Below, one piece after another: positions 23,196 to 29,862 of a stretch of 53,681 nucleotides of DNA; position 1 is the first letter of the stretch; every line of letters starts with the position of its first letter. Source of the stretch: a virus. Location of the stretch: IMG/VR virus record IMGVR_UViG_3300025645_000098, positions 1 through 53,681 of that record; one strand, given 5' to 3'. Below the pieces are notes generated by a model. That model did not search any database. It was not told the DNA's origin and was given only the letters and a program-made list of their open reading frames with translations. The position numbers and the translations under genes were made by a program.

Positions 23196-23269
23196 TGGGG
23201 TATCGTCTAGCGGTCTAAGACGCTTGGTTTTGAACCAAGAAAGCGTGAGTTCGAATCTCTCTACCCTAA
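23196..23269 (+). tRNA. tRNA-Gln (anticodon TTG) inside the split tRNA-Gln
   Basis: Acceptor TGGGGTA/TACCCTA, anticodon stem CTTGG/CCAAG with loop TTTTGAA, T arm with TTCGAAT. A complete tRNA-Gln brought in with the HNH gene; it could replace the tRNA that the insertion breaks. Confidence 0.9.
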
Positions 23270-23302
23270 CTTTGAATTTTTATTGAACTTCAAAGAGTTT
23301 TT
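23270..23302 (+). terminator. Probable intrinsic terminator
   Basis: CTTTGAA/TTCAAAG (7 bp) then AGTTTTT, between the inserted tRNA-Gln and the HNH gene. Confidence 0.5.
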
Positions 23303-23325
23303 AGATATTTATAATAAAAGATATC

Positions 23326-23733
23326 ATGAAAAAAATTTGTACTAAATGTAAAGTAGAAAAAAACACTACTGAGTTCAATAAAAAAAATAGAAATAAAGAT
23401 GGTTTATCTTCACAATGTCGTGAATGTAATAAATTAAATTTAAAAGCTCATTATAATAATAATAAAAAGTATTATAAAGAAAGGAATATTAATAAACGTA
23501 ATGAGTTAAAAGAATGGTTTTTAGAATATAAAAAGACATTGAAGTGTAGTGTTTGTTCAGAATCTAGATATTGGGTTTTAGACTTTCATCATAGAGACCC
23601 TAATAAAAAAGAGGGGGCGATAAGTTATCTATTAGGTAGATATGGTAAAAATAAAGCCTTAAAAGAAATTGAGAAATGTGATGTAGTATGCGCTAATTGT
23701 CATAGAGATATACACCATAAAATGGAAAATTAG
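23326..23733 (+). CDS. HNH homing endonuclease within a tRNA-Gln
   Basis: 135 aa. CTKCKVEKNTTEFNKK and CRECN zinc pairs, then CSVCSESRYWVLDFHHRDP and CDVVCANCHRDIHH form the HNH domain, close in design to the minus-strand gene at 16746. The stop TAG directly abuts the 3' half of the split tRNA. No intron core is recognisable, so it behaves as a free-standing invader. Confidence 0.88.
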   Translation: MKKICTKCKVEKNTTEFNKKNRNKDGLSSQCRECNKLNLKAHYNNNKKYYKERNINKRNELKEWFLEYKKTLKCSVCSESRYWVLDFHHRDPNKKEGAISYLLGRYGKNKALKEIEKCDVVCANCHRDIHHKMEN

Positions 23734-23759
23734 TGTGGGTTCGAGTCCCACTGGGCCAT
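23734..23759 (+). pseudogene. 3' half of the interrupted tRNA-Gln
   Basis: T arm GTGGG-TTCGAGT-CCCAC and acceptor TGGGCCA, complementary to TGGCCTA at 23139. It begins immediately after the HNH stop codon. Confidence 0.75.
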
Positions 23760-23803
23760 CAAAGAGGGAGGTGACACCAGACATCTTTAATAAATTGGTA
23801 TAA

Positions 23804-23892
23804 CCGAGAGTATCCGTAGCTAGGCGAACGGTCCAGCCTTTTAAGCTGATGAGTTAATGACTCCACCGTGGGTTCGATTCCCACCTCTCGGA
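23804..23892 (+). tRNA. tRNA with TTT anticodon and long variable arm
   Basis: Acceptor CCGAGAG/CTCTCGG, D stem CCG/CGG, anticodon loop CTTTTAA on CAGC/GCTG, variable arm GAGT-TAATG-ACTC, T loop TTCGATT. The anticodon reads Lys, but a long variable arm belongs to Leu/Ser/Tyr tRNAs, so charging identity is uncertain. Confidence 0.7.
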
Positions 23893-23902
23893 CAAATAAA
23901 AT

Positions 23903-23985
23903 CTCGTATAGGTGTAATGGAACATACTAGTTAAGCACGGTAGCTATAGGGTTACAGGAGGGGGGTTCGAATCCTTCATAGGAGA
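23903..23985 (+). ncRNA. tRNA-like element, single central hairpin
   Basis: Acceptor CTCGTAT/ATAGGAG (one mismatch) and T arm GGGGG/CCTTC with TTCGAAT. The centre forms one ATACTA/TAG-C-TAT hairpin with an 11-nt loop. No anticodon assigned. Confidence 0.45.
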
Positions 23986-23990
23986 CAAAT

Positions 23991-24076
23991 GCGGTGATAG
24001 TGTCAATTTGGAAAGTTCTAGAATAACACGCAGCCTTTCCACGGCTGAGATATAGGTTCGAGTCCTATTCACCGCT
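23991..24076 (+). tRNA. tRNA-Gly (anticodon TCC) with enlarged D loop
   Basis: Acceptor GCGGTGA/TCACCGC, D stem GTGT/ACAC with a ~22-nt loop, anticodon stem CAGCC/GGCTG with loop TTTCCAC, T arm ATAGG/CCTAT with TTCGAGT. Confidence 0.88.
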
Positions 24077-24091
24077 CTAAAATTTAATAAA

Positions 24092-24289
24092 ATGGATGAT
24101 TCAATGCAAATGGAATTATATCAATTCCTAATGAGAAACTTATCTATATCAGTTGATATGGGTACGGAATATGAAACTTATGGTGAGTATGCTACATGCA
24201 ACGTTACTTTAAGTTTAAGAAACCCAGAAACTGGTGAAATGGAAGTGATTGGAAACGCTTACGATTCAGTTTCAATAAATAGAGATTAA
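24092..24289 (+). CDS. Hypothetical small acidic protein
   Basis: 65 aa with a beta-strand-like centre (YATCNVTLSLRNPETGEM). Lies inside the tRNA island; leader AATAAA-ATG. No domain recognised. Confidence 0.6.
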   Translation: MDDSMQMELYQFLMRNLSISVDMGTEYETYGEYATCNVTLSLRNPETGEMEVIGNAYDSVSINRD

Positions 24290-24308
24290 TTACCGTTAAT
24301 TACCAGAT

Positions 24309-24382
24309 GCACCTGTAGTTTAATAGGTTTAAAATTCTTCTGTGGTATGGAAGAGACCCCAGTTCGATTCTGGGTGGGTGCT
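24309..24382 (+). tRNA. Probable tRNA-His (anticodon GTG)
   Basis: Acceptor GCACCTG/TGGGTGC and T arm CCCAG/CTGGG with TTCGATT. The anticodon loop is read as CTGTGGT on a stem with one mismatch (alternative: 6-bp stem reading GGT, Thr). The base before position 1 is T, so no G-1 is encoded; the Thg1-like enzyme at 36765 could add it. Confidence 0.65.
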
Positions 24383-24385
24383 CAA

Positions 24386-24455
24386 TGAGGAAAAAACAAA
24401 CCCAGCTTGAAGTACATAAGATACATTGGTTGAGAGCTGACTCAACCTTTCCTCA
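24386..24455 (+). ncRNA. tRNA-sized structured element without TTC loop
   Basis: TGAGGAAA/TTTCCTCA (8 bp) acts like an acceptor stem. GGTTGAG-AGCTGA-CTCAACC occupies the T-arm position. Sits exactly between two tRNAs. Confidence 0.4.
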
Positions 24456-24458
24456 AAC

Positions 24459-24532
24459 GCAGATGACGCATAAGTGGTGGTGCGCCAGCCTTCCAAGCTG
24501 GAATAGACTCGGTTCGATTCCGAGTATCTGCA
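24459..24532 (+). tRNA. tRNA-Gly (anticodon TCC)
   Basis: Acceptor GCAGATG/TATCTGC, D stem CGCA/TGCG, anticodon stem CCAGC/GCTGG with loop CTTCCAA, T arm CTCGG/CCGAG with TTCGATT. Confidence 0.92.
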
Positions 24533-24543
24533 CTTTAGAATAA

Positions 24544-24626
24544 GCGGGTATCGTATAACGGTAGCGAAAGCGATATTATATTGGTCTTCCAAATCAAAGA
24601 TGAGGGTTCGATTCCCTCTACCCGCC
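24544..24626 (+). tRNA. tRNA-Gly (anticodon TCC) with enlarged D region
   Basis: Acceptor GCGGGTA/TACCCGC, anticodon stem TTGGT/ATCAA with loop CTTCCAA, T loop TTCGATT. The D region contains an extra GC-GAAA-GC minihairpin. Third TCC-reading glycine tRNA in 650 nt. Confidence 0.88.
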
Positions 24627-24665
24627 AATTTTAAAAATAGAATATTAATTTAAAAATACAATATT

Positions 24666-24824
24666 ATGTGCTGTGATGCAAGTGATTATTCCGAAAATGA
24701 AATAGATGGAGAATGTCTCGATTGTGGTGGTCCAACAGTAGATGGAGATGCTTATGATTGTTGTGGTTATTCACCATTAGATTGTGAAACATGTGGTTCC
24801 AGACCATGTGACCTAAGTTGTTAA
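24666..24824 (+). CDS. Cys-rich small zinc-binding-type protein
   Basis: 52 aa with ten Cys (MCC, CLDCGG, YDCCGYSP, CETCGSRPCDLSC), probably two zinc sites. I associate this pattern with small phage proteins of unknown role. Followed directly by a terminator. Confidence 0.7.
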   Translation: MCCDASDYSENEIDGECLDCGGPTVDGDAYDCCGYSPLDCETCGSRPCDLSC

Positions 24825-24830
24825 AAAATT

Positions 24831-24876
24831 AACCCTATCATTTATTTGGTGGGGTTATTTTTTTTTAGTATCTTTG
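24831..24876 (+). promoter_or_regulatory. Overlapping terminator and promoter
   Basis: Stem AACCCTATC/GGTGGGGTT (24831-24839/24848-24856), loop ATTTATTT, T tract. TTG 24846-24848 and TATCTTTG 24869-24876 with a 20-nt spacer. The hairpin is base-for-base the same as the one at 28503. Confidence 0.8.
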
Positions 24877-24897
24877 TATAAATATTAAATATAATAT

Positions 24898-25776
24898 ATG
24901 AAAAATTTTGCAATCTCAAACGAGAGAATTACAAAAAGAGAAACACGTTCAATGAATTCATATTTTAATGAATTGAATAAAATACCTTTATTAACATCAG
25001 ACGAAGAAGTTGAATTGGCAACTCTTAGTAAAAATGGTGATGAAAATGCTAGACAGAAATTAGTTAAACATAATTTAAGATTTGTTGTTAGTATTGCTAA
25101 AAAATATACTACCCCAAATATTAAGATTGAAGATTTGATTAATGAAGGAAATATCGGTCTTATCATTGCCTCTCAAAAATTTGACCCAACAAGAGGATTC
25201 AAATTTATTTCTTATGCTGTATGGTGGATTAGGCAACAAATGTCGGCTTATATTTCTCAAACTTCAAAAATTATTAGGACTCCTGATAATAAAAATAATG
25301 AATTGTATGCAATAAAAAAGTGTGTTAGTTTACTAGAACAAGAATTAGAACGTAAGCCATCTTATGATGAAATAATAGAAGTATTAGAAAAATCTTATTC
25401 TGAAGCCAGTATTAATTTCTTTCTCAATAGAGATAGAATTTTTACTAAATCATTAGATGAACAATTCACTGAAAATTCAGATTCGGGTTCGTTAATTGAT
25501 TCAATTAGGGATTCAAATAGTAATAACCCAAGCAATACTTTAGATTCAACTCATTCAATATATAATATAAATACATTATTAAATAAATTAAATGAACGGG
25601 AATCGTTGGTTCTTCAATTATTATTTGGTTTTAATGGTTATGAACCTAAAACTCCGAAGGAAATTGCTATTGAATTAGGTGTTACATCAACTTTAATTTT
25701 AGTGATAAAACGTAAAGCACTTAAAAAATTAAAATATAAACTACAAGGTAATGCCAGTTGGATGATTGAAAATTAA
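24898..25776 (+). CDS. Sigma-70 family factor (first of two)
   Basis: 292 aa. Region 1.2 begins about residue 18 (SMNSYFNELNKIPLLTSDEE). Region 2 includes LVKHNLRFVVSIAKKY, DLINEGNIGLIIA and FISYAVWWIRQQM (core binding and -10 recognition), and region 4 lies in the last ~60 residues (LFGFNGYEPKTPKEIAIEL). Resembles the host Bacteroidota primary sigma in its N-terminal style. Paralogue at 50549, with an identical ~40-nt stretch in region 2. Likely redirects host polymerase to phage promoters; the glycine-rich genes follow. Confidence 0.92.
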   Translation: MKNFAISNERITKRETRSMNSYFNELNKIPLLTSDEEVELATLSKNGDENARQKLVKHNLRFVVSIAKKYTTPNIKIEDLINEGNIGLIIASQKFDPTRGFKFISYAVWWIRQQMSAYISQTSKIIRTPDNKNNELYAIKKCVSLLEQELERKPSYDEIIEVLEKSYSEASINFFLNRDRIFTKSLDEQFTENSDSGSLIDSIRDSNSNNPSNTLDSTHSIYNINTLLNKLNERESLVLQLLFGFNGYEPKTPKEIAIELGVTSTLILVIKRKALKKLKYKLQGNASWMIEN

Positions 25777-25785
25777 ACACTAAAT

Positions 25786-25917
25786 ATGAATATAAAGATT
25801 TCAAAAGGTGAGGGTTCTGGTTATGGTTCTGGTAATGGTAATGGTTCTGGTTTTGGTTTTGGTTCTTGTGGTTATGGTGATGGTAATGGTTGTGGTGATG
25901 GTTATGGTAGAGGTTAA
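25786..25917 (+). CDS. Glycine-rich protein 1 of 6
   Basis: 43 aa: MNIKISKG then alternating Gly-X dipeptides (X = E, S, Y, N, F, C, D, R). Codons are almost all GGT plus NNT/NNN. It shares start, leader and N-terminal octapeptide with the next five genes. Confidence 0.75.
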   Translation: MNIKISKGEGSGYGSGNGNGSGFGFGSCGYGDGNGCGDGYGRG

Positions 25918-25929
25918 AAAATAAAATAT

Positions 25930-26184
25930 ATGAATATAAAGATTTCAAAAGGTGATGGTGATGGTTATGGTAATGGTTATGGTAATGGTGATGGTGAGGG
26001 TAATGGTAATGGTTTTGGTGTAGGTGGTCATTCTGGTAATGGTTCTGGTTCTGGTAATGGTAATGGTGCTGGTGAGGGTTATGGTGTTGGTTATGGTGAG
26101 GGTTCTGGTTCTGGTTCTGGTTCTGGTAATGGTAGAGGTTCTGGTTATGGTGATGGTTGTGGTGATGGTTATGGTAGAGGTTAA
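25930..26184 (+). CDS. Glycine-rich protein 2 of 6
   Basis: 84 aa: MNIKISKG, then (GX)n with one interruption GVGGHSGN. Leader TAAAAAATAAAATAT-ATG is shared. No membrane or signal segment. Predicted disordered or fibrous. Confidence 0.75.
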   Translation: MNIKISKGDGDGYGNGYGNGDGEGNGNGFGVGGHSGNGSGSGNGNGAGEGYGVGYGEGSGSGSGSGNGRGSGYGDGCGDGYGRG

Positions 26185-26196
26185 AAAATAAAATAT

Positions 26197-26493
26197 ATGA
26201 ATATAAAGATTTCAAAAGGTGATGGTAATGGTTATGGTAATGGTGATGGTGAGGGTTATGGTTTTGGTGTAGGTGGTCATTCTGGTAATGGTTCTGGTTC
26301 TGGTAATGGTAATGGTGCTGGTGAGGGTTATGGTTGGGGTGATGGTTATGGTGATGGTTCTGGTTCTGGTACTGGTTCTGGTTCTGCTTCTGGTTCTGGT
26401 TCTGGTAGAGGTTCTGGTAATGGTAGAGGTTATGGTTCTGGTAATGGTTATGGTAGAGGTGCTGGTTATGGTAGAGGTTATGGTAATAGTTAA
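26197..26493 (+). CDS. Glycine-rich protein 3 of 6
   Basis: 98 aa, the longest copy. Shares the FGVGGHSGNGSGSGNGNG block with copy 2, so the two arose by duplication. Contains one Trp (YGWGDG). Other + frames give long V/M runs that are shadows of the repeat. Confidence 0.75.
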   Translation: MNIKISKGDGNGYGNGDGEGYGFGVGGHSGNGSGSGNGNGAGEGYGWGDGYGDGSGSGTGSGSASGSGSGRGSGNGRGYGSGNGYGRGAGYGRGYGNS

Positions 26494-26505
26494 AAAATAA
26501 AACAT

Positions 26506-26793
26506 ATGAATATAAAGATTTCAAAGGGTAATGGTGATGGTTCTGGTGATGGTTCTGGTAATGGTAATGGTATAGGTTCTTTTTGGGGTTATGGTTATGG
26601 TGATGGTTCTGGTGATGGTGAGGGTTCTGGTACTGCTGGCGGTTATGGTTATGGTTGTGGTTCTGGTGCTGGTGAGGGTTATGGTGTTGGTTCTGGTGAT
26701 GGTTCTGGTTTTGGTAATGGTTCTGGTCGTTATGGTTCTGGTGATGGTTATGGTTCTGGTTGTGGTGATGGTTATGGTAATGGTATAGGTTAA
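26506..26793 (+). CDS. Glycine-rich protein 4 of 6
   Basis: 95 aa: MNIKISKGNGDG start, GX repeats with IGSFWGYG and GTAGGYG interruptions. Ends GNGIG. Confidence 0.75.
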   Translation: MNIKISKGNGDGSGDGSGNGNGIGSFWGYGYGDGSGDGEGSGTAGGYGYGCGSGAGEGYGVGSGDGSGFGNGSGRYGSGDGYGSGCGDGYGNGIG

Positions 26794-26805
26794 AAAATGA
26801 AACAT

Positions 26806-26892
26806 ATGAATATAAAGATTTCAAAGGGTAATGGTGATGGTTATGGTTCTGGTTCTGGTTATGGTTATGGTAGAGGTCATGGTATAGGTTAA
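26806..26892 (+). CDS. Glycine-rich protein 5 of 6
   Basis: 28 aa: MNIKISKGNGDGYGSGSG then YGYGRGHGIG. Shortest copy; its retention of the full leader and N-terminus argues it is expressed. Confidence 0.65.
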   Translation: MNIKISKGNGDGYGSGSGYGYGRGHGIG

Positions 26893-26904
26893 AAAATGAA
26901 ACAT

Positions 26905-27105
26905 ATGAATATAAAGATTTCAAGAGGTTATGGTTCTGGTGCTGGTAATGGTTATGGTGGTTGGGGTGGTGGTAGTTCTGGTTCTGGTACTGCTTGTGGT
27001 TCTGGTTATGGTTCTGGCGAGGGTGATGGTTATGGTGATGGTTATGGTAGAGGTTCTGGTAGAGGTGTTGGTAGAGGTTCTGGTTATGGTTCTGGTTCTG
27101 GTTAA
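26905..27105 (+). CDS. Glycine-rich protein 6 of 6
   Basis: 67 aa: MNIKISRG start (Lys to Arg), GX repeats with GGWGGGSSG, Arg-rich end (RGSGRGVGRGSG). The start at 26905 matches the other copies; an upstream ATG (26896) adds MKH only. Confidence 0.75.
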   Translation: MNIKISRGYGSGAGNGYGGWGGGSSGSGTACGSGYGSGEGDGYGDGYGRGSGRGVGRGSGYGSGSG

Positions 27106-27133
27106 AAAATAAAATAAAAAAAAGCATAAAAAC

Positions 27134-27164
27134 TTGTTAGTTTAAAAAATAAGTTATATATTTG
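27134..27164 (+). promoter_or_regulatory. Bacteroidota-type promoter
   Basis: TTG 27134-27136, TATATTTG 27157-27164, 20-nt spacer. Confidence 0.75.
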
Positions 27165-27189
27165 CATTAATAATTAATAATAAAAAAAA

Positions 27190-27501
27190 ATGAAAAACGA
27201 TTTATTAGGAAAAGAAGTAATGATTAGAACTTATTCAGCTGGAGTTCACTATGGTAAACTAAGTAAAGCTAAAGCTATTAAAGGTGGTTATAGTGTTAAA
27301 TTAACTAATAGTACACGAGTTTATTCTTGGGCTGGTGCTTGCACTTTAAGTCAATTAGCAACTGAAGGTACCAAAAATACTGAAACTAAGTTATCTGTTA
27401 AAGTACCTAGTATTTATTTAAATGCTATTGAAATCATAGAAATGGATGATTTGGCTTCTAAAAGATTAAATGAAATCCCAACTTGGAAGATAAATAATTA
27501 A
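27190..27501 (+). CDS. Conserved phage protein (DUF6948-like)
   Basis: 103 aa. VMIRTYSAGVHYGKL near the start and RVYSWAGACTLSQLA in the middle are hallmarks of a small phage family of unknown function. One nt before the next gene. Confidence 0.7.
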   Translation: MKNDLLGKEVMIRTYSAGVHYGKLSKAKAIKGGYSVKLTNSTRVYSWAGACTLSQLATEGTKNTETKLSVKVPSIYLNAIEIIEMDDLASKRLNEIPTWKINN

Positions 27502-27502
27502 T

Positions 27503-28219
27503 ATGTTAGATATTGAAACATTAATGATTGATGGTGCTCCTTCTTATAAAGATGGAAGTAAATATTTGCGAAATAAATATAGGGATAATAAAAAAAGATT
27601 TATTTCTAGATTTATTGAACCAATAAAAATTAATTTACAGATGCATGATGTTGAAAATTATGAAGATATTTGTAATTTCTACATGAATTTATGGGATTCA
27701 ACAAAAGCTTTTACATATGAAGAAGCTTTTTCAATTATGGATGATGAATTTAGGGCGAAGGTTTTTTCAGTGATAGATGTGCCGCAAATGATTAATAATT
27801 TAGGTACAACTAGAATTAAAGTAAGCGGTATTGATTTAGTCAATAGAGTTTACAATAAATTTAAAAAAGAATTCATTGAAGAAGAATTCACTCAAATATA
27901 TGAACTTCATGAAGTTAATGGTGAAAAATTAAAGCTAACTGAAAAAATATACGCTATTAAATGTTGGTGTACTTCTACTAAAGATGAACATTGGTTATGG
28001 ATTGATAGTCAAATGGCTGAAAAAAATGACCCGTTAGAATGCATTGCGTCAACATGCAAGACATATAAATCTATGCTTGGGAACATTAAGCATATAATAA
28101 GACAGGGGGACGTATTTTTATTTGAAATGATAGATGATACTATCCTACCTAAAGAAAATGAGGAAGTAGTGCCATTAGATGCTACCACTTATTTTAAATT
28201 ACTTAAATCACAATCTTAA
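27503..28219 (+). CDS. Hypothetical protein
   Basis: 238 aa, mixed alpha/beta, no motif recognised. The C-terminal half carries KCWCTSTKDEHWLWIDSQ and a GDVFLFEM strand. Coupled to the gene before it. Confidence 0.65.
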   Translation: MLDIETLMIDGAPSYKDGSKYLRNKYRDNKKRFISRFIEPIKINLQMHDVENYEDICNFYMNLWDSTKAFTYEEAFSIMDDEFRAKVFSVIDVPQMINNLGTTRIKVSGIDLVNRVYNKFKKEFIEEEFTQIYELHEVNGEKLKLTEKIYAIKCWCTSTKDEHWLWIDSQMAEKNDPLECIASTCKTYKSMLGNIKHIIRQGDVFLFEMIDDTILPKENEEVVPLDATTYFKLLKSQS

Positions 28220-28233
28220 AAAAAACAAAAAAG

Positions 28234-28476
28234 ATGAGAAAAAAAACAATTTTAGAACCTTCCACTAACACACACATTACCACAAGTAATGTTGAAATAG
28301 TTGAAAAATTTAACAAAATGGGTACGATAGTTATCGATACCAAAAACGACAATATGATAGTTGAACATGGCCATCATAATACTGTTGCAACTGAAACTGA
28401 TACCAAAAGAGTTATTAAAATTACTCAACAAGAGTACAACCCAGTACTTCAAGCATTCCAGAATGCATTTGATTAA
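28234..28476 (+). CDS. Hypothetical small protein
   Basis: 80 aa, Thr/Asn/His-rich, including VEHGHHNTVATETDTKRV. Ends before a terminator. No domain. Confidence 0.6.
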   Translation: MRKKTILEPSTNTHITTSNVEIVEKFNKMGTIVIDTKNDNMIVEHGHHNTVATETDTKRVIKITQQEYNPVLQAFQNAFD

Positions 28477-28502
28477 TGTAAATCTTTTAAATTAGTAAAA
28501 AA

Positions 28503-28548
28503 AACCCTATCATTTATTTGGTGGGGTTATTTTTTTATTGTATATTTG
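28503..28548 (+). promoter_or_regulatory. Overlapping terminator and promoter
   Basis: Same hairpin as 24831 (AACCCTATC/GGTGGGGTT, loop ATTTATTT), T tract, TTG 28518-28520 and TATATTTG 28541-28548 with a 20-nt spacer. Confidence 0.8.
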
Positions 28549-28574
28549 TAATATAACATTATAAACTTAGTAAG

Positions 28575-28877
28575 ATGGTAAGAACTCATTGTGAAACAAT
28601 AAAAGGATATGATGAATTAGGTAGACCAATACTTAAAAATAAACTTAAATATAAGTCTCACGATAAGGCTGTTAAGGCTTGTAAAAATATGAACCTTAGA
28701 AAGGGTCAAGTTATAAAGTTAGTGACTTACAAGTGTACAGTTTGTTATGAATACCATATCGGAAGAAACGGTACTGAGATTACACCAAAATATCGAAATA
28801 AATTACTCAAAGAAGAAATAATAAAATTCGCACCAAAAAAAATATCTTTAAAAATAATCGGAAAAATAGACTTATAA
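28575..28877 (+). CDS. Small phage protein with CxxC/YH motif
   Basis: 100 aa, basic. YKSHDKAVKACKNMN and LVTYKCTVCYEYHIGRNG resemble a common phage zinc-finger-like small protein. Overlaps the next start by 1 nt. Confidence 0.65.
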   Translation: MVRTHCETIKGYDELGRPILKNKLKYKSHDKAVKACKNMNLRKGQVIKLVTYKCTVCYEYHIGRNGTEITPKYRNKLLKEEIIKFAPKKISLKIIGKIDL

Positions 28878-29458
28878 TGGTAAAGCAAACAAAAAAAGAA
28901 TTGAAAGCTCTTTTCAAAGAAAGAGAAAAAGACCTTAAATATTTAAATGAAGGGTATAAGGATGATGAAAAATATAAATTATTCCTTGAAAAAATATCTG
29001 AATTTAATAAAGAATTAAGGAGTATTAGAGCTGATTGGTGGCAAGAGCATAAAGAGGCTAGAGATGCTTGTTCAAATGAATTAAAAGCTATTAAAAAAGT
29101 TATCACATATAAAGGTGAGTTAGACCCTAAAGATTATGATAAAGATGTCCAAAAAGCTTATAATTTATTTTATAGAGGCACTTCAGAATACCAAAACAGA
29201 AAATTAATTTGGGTTTCTAATGACCAAAGATTTTGTGTTCTTAAAATGCCATCAACAACTGGTTATGTTGATAGAATGAGTGGTTCTAAATCATCACCAT
29301 CTGAATGGTTCTTAGTTGATGTTGAAATATTTAAAGGTGGTTGGTCTGGAAGTGATGAGGGTGTATTTTACCATCGAGAAGGTGGTCGTTGGTCTAAAAA
29401 GTTTGAAACCTTAATAAAAGAGGAAGTTCAAAAATACATATTTGAAAATTTATTATAA
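28877..29458 (+). CDS. Hypothetical protein with N-terminal coiled coil
   Basis: 193 aa. A charged helical N-terminal half (to about residue 80) is followed by a beta-rich domain with WVSNDQRFCVLKMPS and GGWSGSDEGVFYHREGG. Unknown. Confidence 0.65.
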   Translation: MVKQTKKELKALFKEREKDLKYLNEGYKDDEKYKLFLEKISEFNKELRSIRADWWQEHKEARDACSNELKAIKKVITYKGELDPKDYDKDVQKAYNLFYRGTSEYQNRKLIWVSNDQRFCVLKMPSTTGYVDRMSGSKSSPSEWFLVDVEIFKGGWSGSDEGVFYHREGGRWSKKFETLIKEEVQKYIFENLL

Positions 29459-29838
29459 TGGCAAAGAGAAAGAGTAAGAATTATTCTAAGTTTGCAAAAA
29501 CTGTTATCGGTAAATTAGAAAAAGAGGGTGTTGAGTGCTATTTGTGGCACGCTGCAACCACTGGTAGTGCTTATATAAGATTTAATGACAGCAGAATAGG
29601 TTCAGTAAGATTAGGTGACCATAAAGGTCGTTCTCAATATAGTTATAAATGGAATATTAGAAGTGATTTCCCAAATGGTCACAATAGATGGCATAAAGTT
29701 AATGGTACGTGGAGATATTATGTACATGCTGGTAATTGGGCTGACATCGTTCCTCATATCGTAGAACGAAAAAAGGAAGTTGAAAAGATGGGTCCTAGTA
29801 AATACGGTGGTTATTACATACCAGACCATAAAAAATAA
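29458..29838 (+). CDS. Hypothetical basic protein
   Basis: 126 aa, beta-rich and His/Trp/Tyr-rich (TGSAYIRFNDSRIGSVRLGDH, then YKWNIRSDFP). Small single-domain phage protein; not recognised. Confidence 0.65.
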   Translation: MAKRKSKNYSKFAKTVIGKLEKEGVECYLWHAATTGSAYIRFNDSRIGSVRLGDHKGRSQYSYKWNIRSDFPNGHNRWHKVNGTWRYYVHAGNWADIVPHIVERKKEVEKMGPSKYGGYYIPDHKK

Positions 29839-29862
29839 GGAAATAAAAAATAAATTATTAAT

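Larger units (their letters stand above)
25808..27103 (+). repeat. GGTNNT hexanucleotide repeat tract
   Basis: The six genes share a low-complexity GGT-NNT repeat that extends about 1.3 kb, broken only by the conserved stop/leader/start units every ~90-300 nt. It creates long false frames on both strands (Asn/His-rich on the minus strand, Val/Met-rich on the plus). Confidence 0.85.

Noticed and set aside
16375-23759. Group I introns in tRNA genes
   Set aside because: I looked for P7/P3 core sequences around the oversized and split tRNAs and found no convincing set. Homing nucleases here seem free-standing.
23846-23856. Hammerhead-like CTGATGAG
   Set aside because: It is part of the anticodon stem and variable arm of the TTT tRNA; no GAAAC core or third stem follows.
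22027-24628. Several 60-100-codon minus-strand frames across the tRNA island
   Set aside because: They coincide exactly with tRNA genes and arise from conserved tRNA sequence read backwards (e.g. recurring SNR/FEP-type strings from the T arm).
26273-26788. Val/Met-rich plus-strand frames inside the glycine genes
   Set aside because: Frame shadows of GGTNNT; they lack conserved starts and repeat only because the DNA repeats.
25721-27127. 468-codon open frame on the minus strand, rich in Asn, His, Gln and Tyr
   Set aside because: It is the reverse complement of the GGTNNT repeat, which cannot form stops in that frame. The plus-strand genes have conserved starts, leaders and stops.
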